Below, piece after piece: positions 40,203 through 48,566 of a stretch of DNA of 57,456 nt. This DNA is from a virus. The notes under the pieces were generated by a model. That model was not told where the DNA came from, did not search any database, and saw nothing but the letters and a program-made list of their open reading frames with translations. The translations under genes and the position numbers were made by a program. The number at the start of each line of letters is the position of its first letter. Positions within the stretch are counted from its first letter, which is position 1. The DNA lies in IMG/VR virus record IMGVR_UViG_3300036823_000129, positions 1 through 57,456 of that record; one strand, 5' to 3'.

Positions 40203-40622
40203 TCAGACGTAGACCTTCACGAGCCATTCGGCGCCGATGACCTCGCCTGACCCGTCGGGGCTCTTGTAGACGCGGTAGCCGGACGAGCTCGTGACGATCA
40301 GGTCGGCGCATTTCCCGCCGAGGCGGCTGTCGGACTCGATCGCCGCTTTCACGCTGCTCGGGCCGTCGCTCGCGATGTACTCGTCGAGCGTCGTCTGCGC
40401 GCCGATGTCGGTTGTGCGGGACACGAACACCTGCACCGTCATCTCGACGGTCTCGAGACCGTCGCTGAGCGCGCCGTGGTACTCGATCGGGCCCGGGATG
40501 ACGTGCGCGGCCGGCGGTGTCGGCGACGCGAGCATCACGGGCGACACCTGAATCGTTTTGCCGAGCGCGTTCTGGAGGTTCGCGGCGATCGCTTTCCGGA
40601 TCCCGACGAAGTCAGCGGCCAT
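40203..40622 (-). CDS. Tail terminator-like protein
   Basis: A 139-residue protein, start ATG overlapping the preceding TGA. It begins DFVGIRKAIAANLQNALG and has VEMTVQVFVSRTTDIGAQ and SGYRVYKSPDG segments, resembling tail completion proteins that cap the tube. It is placed between the connector and the tube gene. Assignment rests on size and order. Confidence 0.6.
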   Translation of the reverse strand: MAADFVGIRKAIAANLQNALGKTIQVSPVMLASPTPPAAHVIPGPIEYHGALSDGLETVEMTVQVFVSRTTDIGAQTTLDEYIASDGPSSVKAAIESDSRLGGKCADLIVTSSSGYRVYKSPDGSGEVIGAEWLVKVYV

Positions 40623-41620
40623 CAGGCGAAGTAGACGTCTCTCGTGTAGCGGGCCAGGAGCTTGCAGACGTCGGGGTCGGTCATCGAGAGCCGCATCCCG
40701 CCGCTCTCGTTCCCGAGCCCGACGATCGCCCACGGCGCCTCCCGTTTACGGAGCACCAGGCGGGGCGCGAGGATCATCACGGCCTCCTGCACCTTCGCCG
40801 GCACCTCGGGCCACCCGAACCGTCCGGTGACCCGCACTGCCTGCGGGATCCGGTACGGCCACCAGAACTTCCCGATCACGTAGGGGCCGCCGTAGCCGCC
40901 GTACCCGGGGAACCTGCCGAGCGAAGGCACCCGCTGCCGCACAGTGATCCGTTCCCACGGTTGCGCCTTCAACGGGGCGTTCGGCGGGTCGAGCAGGATG
41001 TCGGTCGGGTACGACCAGATGTTGGTGTAGTCGCCGTAGCCGGTCGGGTCGGTCGCGAACTCGGTGAGCTCGATCAGGTCGTCGATCTCGATCACGCCAT
41101 GCCGGGACGCCGTGTAGTACCGGACGCTCGTCGCGTCGGGATCCTTGCCGAAGTACCGGTGGGTCTCGTCATCGACGAGCCTGGAAGCGGCGCTGATCGA
41201 GAGAACGAGATCCTCGTCGGCGAACGACTGCGAGACCAGCGACCGGGATTTCTTGACGGCGTCGAGGGTGACGTAGTCGATCAGGTCGAGCCCGAGCGCC
41301 GGTGGCTCCTGGAGAACGGTGAGCGCCCCGGTGGCGAGCGTGACGACATGCCCGTCGGCCAGTGTCGCGGTGAGCGCGTAGAGCCAGTTCGGCTCGATCA
41401 GCGCCGCGGTGTCGTCGGCGGTCAGCTCCACCTGGGCTTCGGTCGCTGACACGACAGTCCCGGCCTTCTCGAACGTGGTGCCGGTCGGGTTGAGCAGGCG
41501 AAGCAGGATCGCTCCGGCGGTGATGTCGGGCCATGCGGTGCCAGCCCAGTCGAGCGCGCGGCTGTCCGCGGCAAGGTAGTCGTCCCCAGACACGACCTCC
41601 ACGGTGTCGCCGTCGGTCAC
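40622..41620 (-). CDS. Head-tail connector with N-terminal extra domain
   Basis: A 332-residue protein. The C-terminal 220 residues look like a gp6-type adaptor (YVTLDAVKKSRSLVSQSFADEDLVLSI, RVTGRFGWPEVPAKVQEAVMI, plus a final LLARYTRDVYF). The N-terminal 100 residues are an extra beta domain (GAILLRLLNPTGTTFEKAG). It should sit between portal and tail. ATGA overlap with the terminator gene. Confidence 0.7.
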   Translation of the reverse strand: MTDGDTVEVVSGDDYLAADSRALDWAGTAWPDITAGAILLRLLNPTGTTFEKAGTVVSATEAQVELTADDTAALIEPNWLYALTATLADGHVVTLATGALTVLQEPPALGLDLIDYVTLDAVKKSRSLVSQSFADEDLVLSISAASRLVDDETHRYFGKDPDATSVRYYTASRHGVIEIDDLIELTEFATDPTGYGDYTNIWSYPTDILLDPPNAPLKAQPWERITVRQRVPSLGRFPGYGGYGGPYVIGKFWWPYRIPQAVRVTGRFGWPEVPAKVQEAVMILAPRLVLRKREAPWAIVGLGNESGGMRLSMTDPDVCKLLARYTRDVYFA

Positions 41621-41645
41621 TACGGGCGGGCCTCGGTCACGCCGG

Positions 41646-41870
41646 TTAGGCCTTCGCCTTCGTTCCGCGCCTCGCCGGGACGACGTCGTCGGAGCCAGGG
41701 ACGGCGGTCACGAACGCCGACGCCGGCGCGAACAGCCCCTCACGGCCACGCACGAGAGGATCGTCCGCCTGGATCAGCATCCCCTTCGTGATCAGCCGTG
41801 TTTTCCCGCCTCCGACGTTCACGATCGCCGACGAGCGCGCCATCAGGATCTCGGTGTCGTTGATCTTCAC
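41646..41870 (-). CDS. Small head-associated protein
   Basis: A 74-residue protein (SSAIVNVGGGKTRLITKGMLIQ). It resembles small head-tail or decoration proteins next to capsid genes, often with ADDPLVRG-type motif. It lies between capsid and connector with a strong inverted repeat upstream. ATG start with AAAGGAG site. Confidence 0.6.
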   Translation of the reverse strand: MKINDTEILMARSSAIVNVGGGKTRLITKGMLIQADDPLVRGREGLFAPASAFVTAVPGSDDVVPARRGTKAKA

Positions 41871-41896
41871 TCTTGTTGCTCCTTTCGTTCGAGCCG

Positions 41897-41941
41897 CCGG
41901 GCGCCGCGAGGGGCACAGGAAAGGCGCCTCGCGGCGCCCGG
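41897..41941. terminator. 15-base perfect inverted repeat after capsid gene
   Basis: CCGGGCGCCGCGAGG (41897-41911) and its complement (41927-41941) enclose a 15-base loop. It lies between the capsid stop and the next gene. There is no T-run, so it may act as a weak terminator, or as an mRNA 3' end barrier that keeps capsid mRNA abundant. Confidence 0.55.
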
Positions 41942-41970
41942 GTTGGCTCAGTCGGTTAGATGCTCAGGTC

Positions 41971-43443
41971 TTAGGTGTGCTGGACCTGGAGCACCCGGAA
42001 CGCGTTCGCCGTCAGGACCTGCGACGAGTTCCGCCAGTAGGCGTACAGGCCGCGGGAGCCGAGCGGGTAGCCCGTCCCGGTGTCGAACAGGTGTGGGATG
42101 AACTCGACGCTCATCCCGATCCGGTCGACGACGAGGAACTGCTCGAAGTCGCCGAGCACCGCGATGTACTCGCCGCCCGTCGAGGTGAGCTTCGACATGG
42201 CCGACGCGCGCCATGCCGGGTAGCCGAGCAGCTGGAAGCCGGTGTTGCCGCCGTCACCGCGGCCGCTTCCCTGCTGCACCGGGATGAAGATGTTGAAGGT
42301 GTCGTCCGTGACCGACCGGACGGCGTTGTAGAACGCGCGGTTCGCGACGAAGCACGAGTTCGGCTCGAAGCGGTCGGCGACCGCGTTCTCGAGCAGATAG
42401 AGGTCGTCGCGGGCGAACGCGTTCACGGACGCCGTCTCGACGATGATCGAGCCGCCGACCGCCTCGAGCGCGGTCAGGAGCCCCTCGGGCTCGTGCGAGC
42501 CGTGGCCGGCACCGAAGAAGAACTTCTGTGCTTCGAGGACGTCCTTGGCGTCGGCGAACAGCTTCGACAGCTCGGCCTCGACGCCGATCCAGTCCTGGCT
42601 GACCTCGATCGAGAGCGGCACGAACGCCTGCGCCTTCTCGACCTCGAGGACCGGCTGGGCGAGCGTCGGGCTGTTGTCGCTCGCCGGCGTGAGCTCGGGC
42701 CCGTAGGACGCGACGACACCGTCCGACGTCGTGACGCCGAGCCACTGGTGCCCGGTGATCTGCGCCTGACGCGAGATCTGCCGGATCGGGTTGACCGCGC
42801 CGTTCGACGCGAGGATGACGGTCGGGTCGAGCGTGTACGGGATCGCGTAGCCGCCGTCGCTGGGCGTGCCGATCGTCAGGGCGTACATGTCGAGCGCCTG
42901 CTTCTCGGTGCCGTTGATCGGGAGCCCGCGGACGGCCTTGCTCCACGCGCGGCGGTACTGGTCGGAGCCGGTCGCGAGCATGTGCCGCGCGAACGATCCG
43001 TCCTGGGTGTCGTTCGCGAGGAGCTTCAGCACGTGCGCCTTCGCCTTGCCCTCGTTGATGTTCTCGTTCGGGATCTGGGCGATCTCGAGCGCGCGCTTCG
43101 CCCCGTCCTTGAACAGGGAGCCGAGCTCGTCGATGCTCCGGGCCCGGGAGCGGTACCCGGCGATGTCCCAGACGTTCTCGTTCGCCTCGGGCGAGCGGGT
43201 GCTGAACGACCCGATCTCGACGCGGCTCGCGGCCGGTGCGGCGGCACCCTTCTCCTGCAGCATCGCCTTCCGCTCGCGCATCTCCGTGACGGTGGCCTTG
43301 AGGTTCTGCCACTCCTCCTGGAGGTCGTCGAACTCGCTCTTGGCGTCGGCCGGCATCAGCTCACCGGCGAACGTCGCGTCGAGTTCCTCCTGGCGCGCGC
43401 GGATCTCGTCCTGACGCGCGACCAGCTCTTCGATCGTCTTCAC
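41971..43443 (-). CDS. Major capsid protein (internal start form)
   Basis: The HK97-fold capsid portion of the longer ORF. GTG at 43443 lies 6 bases after AAGGAG, so it may initiate independently to give a 490-residue protein. It starts with a coiled-coil delta-type region (KTIEELVARQDEIRARQEE) and contains the HK97-like core (GGYAIPYTLDPTVILASNG, APASDNSPTLAQP, EVSQDWIGVEAEL, FQLLGYPAWRASAM). A stoichiometric excess of capsid over protease would need such a start. Confidence 0.65.
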   Translation of the reverse strand: MKTIEELVARQDEIRARQEELDATFAGELMPADAKSEFDDLQEEWQNLKATVTEMRERKAMLQEKGAAAPAASRVEIGSFSTRSPEANENVWDIAGYRSRARSIDELGSLFKDGAKRALEIAQIPNENINEGKAKAHVLKLLANDTQDGSFARHMLATGSDQYRRAWSKAVRGLPINGTEKQALDMYALTIGTPSDGGYAIPYTLDPTVILASNGAVNPIRQISRQAQITGHQWLGVTTSDGVVASYGPELTPASDNSPTLAQPVLEVEKAQAFVPLSIEVSQDWIGVEAELSKLFADAKDVLEAQKFFFGAGHGSHEPEGLLTALEAVGGSIIVETASVNAFARDDLYLLENAVADRFEPNSCFVANRAFYNAVRSVTDDTFNIFIPVQQGSGRGDGGNTGFQLLGYPAWRASAMSKLTSTGGEYIAVLGDFEQFLVVDRIGMSVEFIPHLFDTGTGYPLGSRGLYAYWRNSSQVLTANAFRVLQVQHT

Positions 43444-44871
43444 GTTCTTCTCCTTGTCGTTGGTCGCGTTCGCCGGCGGCGTCGCGGTTGCTTCCAGCTC
43501 CAGATCAAGCGCGGAGCCCTTCTTTGCGTCGAAGTCGTCGAGGTGGCGTTGCAGGTGCGCCTTCACGCCGTCCTTGTCGCCCTCGGGGATGTCGCTGTCG
43601 TCGAGACGGGCGAGCCCGTCACGGACAGCGGAGATCACCGCTGGGCCTTCGACCTTCGTGTGATGCGGGAACTTCCAGTCGCTCTTCGCGTCCGGGAGCC
43701 CGTCGTCGTCGGTGTCGTTGTCGTCGGTCGAATCGGCGAACCACGCGAACACCGACTTCCACTCGGCCTGCTTGCCGTCGGGGAGCGCCTTCTCCACCTC
43801 ACCGGCATCCCAGGGCTCGTCGATGACCTCGGTCGAGTGCGGCGCGATCGCCCCGGCGAGCACCCCGACCGTCGTGGCGGGCGGCATCACGATCACCGGG
43901 CCCTGACCCTCGCCGAACGACGTGACATCGACCTCCGCGAACGTCCCGAGTCCCGGAACGAGCGCCGCCATCGGCAGCGCGAGCTCGGCACTGCGACGCC
44001 GCGAGACGCCCGGCGCTGCCTTCCCGCCCGAGAGCTTCCCGATCGTGTCCGCCAACGTCCCGACGCTGTCGGCCATCCCGGCCTTCACCGCCTCGGCGGC
44101 GTTCACCATCCGGCCCTGCCCGAACCCGTCGATCACGTCCTGCTGCGACACCCCGCGTCCCTTCGCGACCGCCGCGGTGAACATGCCGTAGAACTCGTCG
44201 ACGTTCGCCTGAGCGGCCTCGAGCGCCTCCTCGGAGAGCGGCCCGAACGGCGACCCCTCCGTCTTGTACTTCCCCGCGGAGATCAGCGTCGTCTTGACGC
44301 CCATCTGCTCCTGCATCCCCGACACGTCCTGGTGCGCCGAGTACACGCCGATCGAACCGACCGCACCCGACGGCGTCACGACGACCTCGTCGCAGCACGC
44401 CGCGATCCAGTACGCCGCGCTCGCGGCCTCCGTGTTCGCGACCGCCACGATCGGCTTGCCCTTCCCCCGCATCGCGAGGATCGCCGCGCCGGTCTCCGGA
44501 ACCATGTCCGTCGAACCACCAGGGCTGTCGATGTCCAACACGACCGCGGTGATCTGCGGGTTCTGCATCATCGCCTGCAGGTCACCGAGGAACGAATCGA
44601 GGGCGCAGCCCCCGGAGATCTCGCTCATCAGCCCGGCCTTCGGCGTGATCACGCCCTGAACGGGCAGCACGCCGACCGCGCCCTGCGTCGGCACCACGGT
44701 TTCCCGCTGCCGCCGGGCGGCTTCGAGCTCGGCCCGGATCTCGTCCGGGGTCAGTCTGACTCCTTCGACTCTACGATGAACGATCTCGACGATCGTTGCC
44801 AGCCGTTCCGGCCGCATCGCCCAAGGCGTGTTGAGCACGAGGTTAACCACGTGCCGGTATGGCCTATCCAC
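41971..44871 (-). CDS. Prohead protease fused to major capsid protein
   Basis: One uninterrupted frame of about 966 residues. Residues 55-290 are an S49/SppA-like protease (LDIDSPGGSTDMV, NTEAASAAYW with Ser151, ISAGKYKTEG with Lys201). An acidic linker region follows (about 310-470), then the HK97-type capsid protein. The usual arrangement is separate genes. GTG 44871 is preferred over ATG 44889 because AAAGGAGG sits just before it. The fused protein could be a processing precursor. Confidence 0.85.
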   Translation of the reverse strand: MDRPYRHVVNLVLNTPWAMRPERLATIVEIVHRRVEGVRLTPDEIRAELEAARRQRETVVPTQGAVGVLPVQGVITPKAGLMSEISGGCALDSFLGDLQAMMQNPQITAVVLDIDSPGGSTDMVPETGAAILAMRGKGKPIVAVANTEAASAAYWIAACCDEVVVTPSGAVGSIGVYSAHQDVSGMQEQMGVKTTLISAGKYKTEGSPFGPLSEEALEAAQANVDEFYGMFTAAVAKGRGVSQQDVIDGFGQGRMVNAAEAVKAGMADSVGTLADTIGKLSGGKAAPGVSRRRSAELALPMAALVPGLGTFAEVDVTSFGEGQGPVIVMPPATTVGVLAGAIAPHSTEVIDEPWDAGEVEKALPDGKQAEWKSVFAWFADSTDDNDTDDDGLPDAKSDWKFPHHTKVEGPAVISAVRDGLARLDDSDIPEGDKDGVKAHLQRHLDDFDAKKGSALDLELEATATPPANATNDKEKNVKTIEELVARQDEIRARQEELDATFAGELMPADAKSEFDDLQEEWQNLKATVTEMRERKAMLQEKGAAAPAASRVEIGSFSTRSPEANENVWDIAGYRSRARSIDELGSLFKDGAKRALEIAQIPNENINEGKAKAHVLKLLANDTQDGSFARHMLATGSDQYRRAWSKAVRGLPINGTEKQALDMYALTIGTPSDGGYAIPYTLDPTVILASNGAVNPIRQISRQAQITGHQWLGVTTSDGVVASYGPELTPASDNSPTLAQPVLEVEKAQAFVPLSIEVSQDWIGVEAELSKLFADAKDVLEAQKFFFGAGHGSHEPEGLLTALEAVGGSIIVETASVNAFARDDLYLLENAVADRFEPNSCFVANRAFYNAVRSVTDDTFNIFIPVQQGSGRGDGGNTGFQLLGYPAWRASAMSKLTSTGGEYIAVLGDFEQFLVVDRIGMSVEFIPHLFDTGTGYPLGSRGLYAYWRNSSQVLTANAFRVLQVQHT
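43450..43455 (-). promoter_or_regulatory. Internal ribosome binding site before capsid part
   Basis: Minus-strand AAGGAG lies six bases ahead of GTG at 43443, inside the protease-capsid ORF, at the junction of the acidic linker and the capsid delta-type region. Correct position and spacing suggest independent translation of the capsid. This is an inference from sequence alone. Confidence 0.55.
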
Positions 44872-44890
44872 AGAACCTCCTTTGGGCATG

Positions 44891-44912
44891 AAAAAGGCCG
44901 CTCTCGGCGGCC
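44891..44912 (-). terminator. Hairpin with T-run before protease-capsid gene
   Basis: On the minus strand GGCCGC-CGAGA-GCGGCC is followed by TTTTT. It sits between the portal stop (44941) and the protease-capsid start, then AAAGGAGG follows. Like the hairpin at 40151-40171, it stands before a gene for an abundant structural protein. Confidence 0.75.
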
Positions 44913-44940
44913 CCAGTGGTAGTGCGGTGAGAACCAGGTT

Positions 44941-46317
44941 TCACTCCGGCTCGTCCCCAACGACGATCTCCGGGTCAGGCGAGCCGCCCTTTATCTGCGT
45001 CGGCTGCAGCTGCACCGACGGCAGCCCCGAGTGCTCGAGCAACGTGAGATCGCCCTGGTTCACCGCCTCGATGATCGACTCCGGTGTGAAGCCGCCCATG
45101 ATCAGGGTGTTGATCGTCTTCGCGTTCACACCGAACACGTTCGCGGCGTCAAGGACGTCGGCCTGAAGCGCCGGGATCTCGCTGTCGCTGTACCAGAGCT
45201 CCGACACGCCGCTGGCGTCCGTCGCGGGCATGTCGATAATCCGCTCCGCGGAGCCGCAGAAGTTCTGCCAGTTCGGCCGGACCGTCAGGTTCGAGAACCG
45301 CCGCATCGCCGACTGATAAACCTTGTCGCTAAGCGCCGTCCCGTTCATCGACTCGGCGAGCCCGATCACCTCCGGCGGCACACCTGCGGCGGCCGCGAGC
45401 CTCGTCTCGCCGTAAGCCTGGATCGCCCGGAAATCGATCTGCTTCAGATCAGCCCCGACAATCGTCGCGCTCGCGCCAGCCCCGAGGAACAGCGACTTGT
45501 AGGCGTTCCGGGTGCCCTCGCTCTGCTCCCCGAAGATCTCCCTCCACCGCGCGAACTTCTCCGGGTCCGTCTCCGGCATCGTCACGAGCATCGACGGGGT
45601 CGCGCCGTGCTCGAAGAACTTCAGCTTGTGCGCCTGCGCAGCCTTGTCACCGAGGATCTCGGTGATGACCGGCTCGAGCCAGGAGCAGCCGCGCCACGGC
45701 GCGATCGGATCCGGGATCGGCATGTAATGCATGACCTCCTCCGGCAACAGGTACTCCGGGTCCTCGCCGGCCGCCGCGCCACCGGGCTGGTAGATGTAAC
45801 CGACCGGCTGAGCGTCGATGTCGTAGCCCTGCACCTCGTCGTCGGTGTTCGATCCGAGGATGATCGTCGTCCAGTCCGGCCTCAGCCGCCGCACACCGGT
45901 CGCCCGCCGCGCCCCGAAGAAGTTCCCGCAGATCGACACGTCCATCTCGGCGAGCGCCAACAGATCAGCAGTGGTGCCGCCCGACCACGGCGTCTCGAGT
46001 GGGGCGAGCGCAGTCGTGCCGAACAGATCGCCCGGCTTCCCGTTCAGCCGCCTGCGGAACTGGAACCGCGCCTGCGCGAACAGCGCCTGCCGGGCCGTGA
46101 TCAGCGCGAAAACGATGCCATTCTGCTTGTACGCCATCTGCGCGATCCCGAGATAGTTCGGCGTGATCCGCTGCTGGTTCCCAACCAACGTCTGGTTGAG
46201 CGGCGCACCGTAGATCTGGTTGCCGTAGCTGAAGTACTCGACCCACTCGCCGAACGGGAGCGGCATCCCGGCCGTGGCGCTCGTCTTCCCCCCGGCGATA
46301 CGTCCGACGACGCTCAC
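44941..46317 (-). CDS. Portal protein
   Basis: A 458-residue HK97-type portal: YLGIAQMAYKQNGIVFALI, a domain with PIAPWRGCSWLEPVI, KFFEHGATPSMLVTMPE and FRAIQAYGETRLAAAAGVPPEVIGL. It forms the ring through which DNA passes into the head. GTG at 46317 overlaps the upstream TGA; the longer ORF start is not used. Confidence 0.9.
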   Translation of the reverse strand: MSVVGRIAGGKTSATAGMPLPFGEWVEYFSYGNQIYGAPLNQTLVGNQQRITPNYLGIAQMAYKQNGIVFALITARQALFAQARFQFRRRLNGKPGDLFGTTALAPLETPWSGGTTADLLALAEMDVSICGNFFGARRATGVRRLRPDWTTIILGSNTDDEVQGYDIDAQPVGYIYQPGGAAAGEDPEYLLPEEVMHYMPIPDPIAPWRGCSWLEPVITEILGDKAAQAHKLKFFEHGATPSMLVTMPETDPEKFARWREIFGEQSEGTRNAYKSLFLGAGASATIVGADLKQIDFRAIQAYGETRLAAAAGVPPEVIGLAESMNGTALSDKVYQSAMRRFSNLTVRPNWQNFCGSAERIIDMPATDASGVSELWYSDSEIPALQADVLDAANVFGVNAKTINTLIMGGFTPESIIEAVNQGDLTLLEHSGLPSVQLQPTQIKGGSPDPEIVVGDEPE

Positions 46318-46544
46318 GACTTCCGCTCCGCCAGGAACACGACCGCGCTCACCGCGGCGCCGGCGACGATCACGCCCGCCGGCCGATAGATCATCCCCGT
46401 GCCGCCCGCGACGAGCAGCAAGCCGCCAAGGAACAGCACATCCGGCGCGAGCTTCCATGCCCAACGGCGGCCGCGCGCGAGTACCGGCGTGGTCTTCGAA
46501 CGCAGGAGCGCCAGGACAGCGAGGAGCCGCACGCTCATACCCAT
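46314..46544 (-). CDS. Small membrane protein between terminase and portal
   Basis: A 76-residue protein with two hydrophobic stretches (VLFLGGLLLVAGGTGMIY and AGVIVAGAAVSAVVFLA), overlapping the end of the terminase gene by 10 bases and the portal start by four. Two-pass membrane topology is predicted. Function unknown; possibly host-envelope related. Confidence 0.55.
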   Translation of the reverse strand: MGMSVRLLAVLALLRSKTTPVLARGRRWAWKLAPDVLFLGGLLLVAGGTGMIYRPAGVIVAGAAVSAVVFLAERKS

Positions 46545-48028
46545 GCCGCCAGCATTGAGGACTCGTCCTTCCCGAACTCCTCGCTCGCGACCGAGTTCAC
46601 CATCGCGCCGGCGACGAGCGCATCGATCACACGCGCTTCCTGATCGCCACCCTGCCGTGTCGAGCTCGGACGGTCAAACCGCGCGCCGCCCCCCGACAAC
46701 CCTCGCGCGATCGCGTTCAGCACATGCCGCGTCAAACCGAGATCCCCGGAATGGCGCAACCAGCCCTCACGGAGCGCCTCCATGAACCGCTCGTAATCGA
46801 GCGCCGCCATCGCGTTCCCCTGCGACCGGTCGACGACGCGGCAGCCGAGCTCGTCCTCGGCCCACCGCGCGAGCTGCTCCGCACGGGTCATGTCCATCAC
46901 GAGCGTGTGGATCGGATTCCTGGCGTGCACAGTCATCAGGGCCTTCTCGACGAGATGCGGGTCGAGCGACGTTCCGTCCCGCGGCGGCGTCAGCACCTCG
47001 GCCGGCCCGAACAGCCGATACTCGAGATCGCGCATCCACAGCGGCACAAGCGACGTCGTATCCCACTTCCATCCGACATCGAGGCCGGCCCACACCGGCT
47101 CATCCTCAGGAATCGGATCCGCGCTGAATGCGGCCGCCCATTCGATCTCCTGCACCGCGGCCGAGTCTGCGCGGGTCGCGAGGTTGCACGTGAACCGGCG
47201 CCAATGCGGCAACGTCATCGTCGCCGTTCCGCGCTTCTCCGCGAGATCGTCGACCGTGATCCCCGTGAACGGATTCGCGAGCTTCACGACGTCCATGTCC
47301 TCGACGTCGCCGTCCTCGGGCACCGCGTACTCGTGGAACGAGATCCCGTTCGAGCGGCATCGCGTGAATCCGGGCCGTCGCTCAACCACGGGGACGGTCT
47401 GCCGGATCAGCTCGCGCGTCGTCTCGAACTCGCCGCCCGGCTCGCCGGCGGTCGAGATCGTCGAGAGCTGCCCGCCGCGCTTCCCGAGCTTCCCGCGCCA
47501 TGTCCGGTAGAGCCGCAGGTCCTTGTGCCGGTGGAGCTCGTCGAGGAACGCGTCGGTCGGGATCACGCCGTCACCGGTGCCGGCGTCGGCGGCGAAGACC
47601 TGCATCCGGCCGCCCGTCTCCGTGTTCTTGATCCGCCGGTAGCCCTCCTGGCACTTGATGAACTTCTTCAGCCGCTCCGACCTGATCACGAATCCCTCGG
47701 CCTGGCGGTAGCCGATCTCGGCCTGGTCGCGTGACGACGCGGCCCATGGCACCGCGGCGAGCGGGCGGAACTCGACGATGTAGACGACCAGGCCGCCGAG
47801 GTTCGTTGTCTTCGCGTTCCCCTCGGGCACCAAAAGCCAGTTCTCGGGTACCCCGGCGAAGTAATCCTGCAGGTAGAGGAGGAAGTACGGCTCGACGATC
47901 CACGGCTCGCCGTTGTCGAGCTCGAGCTCGGCCGCCCACGTCTCGAAATGCTCGACGGTGAACGGATGCTGCTCGGTCGCGTCGGCGCGCGGCCGGCGCT
48001 TACGCGAAGTCGCCGGCGCGATCGTCAC
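46535..48028 (-). CDS. Terminase large subunit
   Basis: A 497-residue protein. The ATPase domain has PEGNAKTT (about 68-75) as its Walker A-like loop (Lys73 kept, not the classical GKS) and Walker B VIPTDAFLDELH (155-166). The C-terminal nuclease has LDVGWKWDTTSL and DALVAGAMVNS acidic positions. It drives DNA packaging and cleavage. GTG start overlaps the HNH stop. No convincing small terminase is seen. Confidence 0.9.
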   Translation of the reverse strand: MTIAPATSRKRRPRADATEQHPFTVEHFETWAAELELDNGEPWIVEPYFLLYLQDYFAGVPENWLLVPEGNAKTTNLGGLVVYIVEFRPLAAVPWAASSRDQAEIGYRQAEGFVIRSERLKKFIKCQEGYRRIKNTETGGRMQVFAADAGTGDGVIPTDAFLDELHRHKDLRLYRTWRGKLGKRGGQLSTISTAGEPGGEFETTRELIRQTVPVVERRPGFTRCRSNGISFHEYAVPEDGDVEDMDVVKLANPFTGITVDDLAEKRGTATMTLPHWRRFTCNLATRADSAAVQEIEWAAAFSADPIPEDEPVWAGLDVGWKWDTTSLVPLWMRDLEYRLFGPAEVLTPPRDGTSLDPHLVEKALMTVHARNPIHTLVMDMTRAEQLARWAEDELGCRVVDRSQGNAMAALDYERFMEALREGWLRHSGDLGLTRHVLNAIARGLSGGGARFDRPSSTRQGGDQEARVIDALVAGAMVNSVASEEFGKDESSMLAAWV

Positions 48029-48318
48029 GCAGGCCTTCCCTGCTGAACCGCCTGGCCGGCGCGCGCATTGCAGCTCCGATGCTCAGGCCTGCGCTCGCCG
48101 CCGGCGCCACCTTTGACGACGTCGACGACGTGGCCGGCGACGAACGGATCGTCCTCGCGCGGCCCCTCGCCGCACCGCCAACACGCGGTGGCCGACTTGG
48201 CAACGGCTCTTGCGTCGCGGTGCTCGCGTGTGTCATAGTCGCGGCGCCTCGGATGCTTCGAGCAGCGATTCCCTGAGGCAGCGATCGCACCGCACACCGA
48301 GCAGGCCCGGACGGTCAA
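48025..48318 (-). CDS. HNH endonuclease next to terminase
   Basis: A 97-residue protein: CSVCGAIAASGNRCSKH, then CWRCGEGPREDDPFVAGHVVDV, and RSCNARAG. Cys pairs bind zinc, and the HNH-like AGHVV...H motif is catalytic. Small HNH proteins beside terminase genes are required for packaging nicking in several phages (for example HK97), so this may be functional rather than mobile. TTG start from TTGA overlap. Confidence 0.75.
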   Translation of the reverse strand: MTVRACSVCGAIAASGNRCSKHPRRRDYDTREHRDARAVAKSATACWRCGEGPREDDPFVAGHVVDVVKGGAGGERRPEHRSCNARAGQAVQQGRPA

Positions 48319-48566
48319 TCGGCACCATCCGAAATTTTTCTCGCGGCGATGGCGCGGAATGAAACGGCATCGCTCGATGCCATAGGTCGACCCGCCCCCC
48401 CTAGGTGCAGCTGCTGCTCCACGGCCTGCTCGAGGCCTTCCTGCTCAAGCTCGGCGGCGAGGGCTGCAACCTGGTCACGGTCGTGGTGGAGCATGGTGGC
48501 GCGGCTCGGGAGCTTCCGCAGCCAGCGGCTGTAGGCGAGCCGCTCGGCGATGGTCAAGCTGCCCAC
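48315..48566 (-). CDS. Small helical protein upstream of terminase
   Basis: An 83-residue charged protein with long helices (DRDQVAALAAELEQEGLEQAVEQQ) and a loop (GGAGRPMASSDAVS). It sits where a small terminase subunit would, but the sequence lacks the usual HTH so the role is unproven. GTG start at 48566, overlapping the glycosyltransferase end by 13 bases. Confidence 0.5.
   Translation of the reverse strand: MGSLTIAERLAYSRWLRKLPSRATMLHHDRDQVAALAAELEQEGLEQAVEQQLHLGGAGRPMASSDAVSFRAIAARKISDGAD

Noticed and set aside
41788-44922. Plus-strand frame of over 1000 residues across the capsid region
   Set aside because: Low-complexity Arg-rich shadow opposite the protease-capsid gene.
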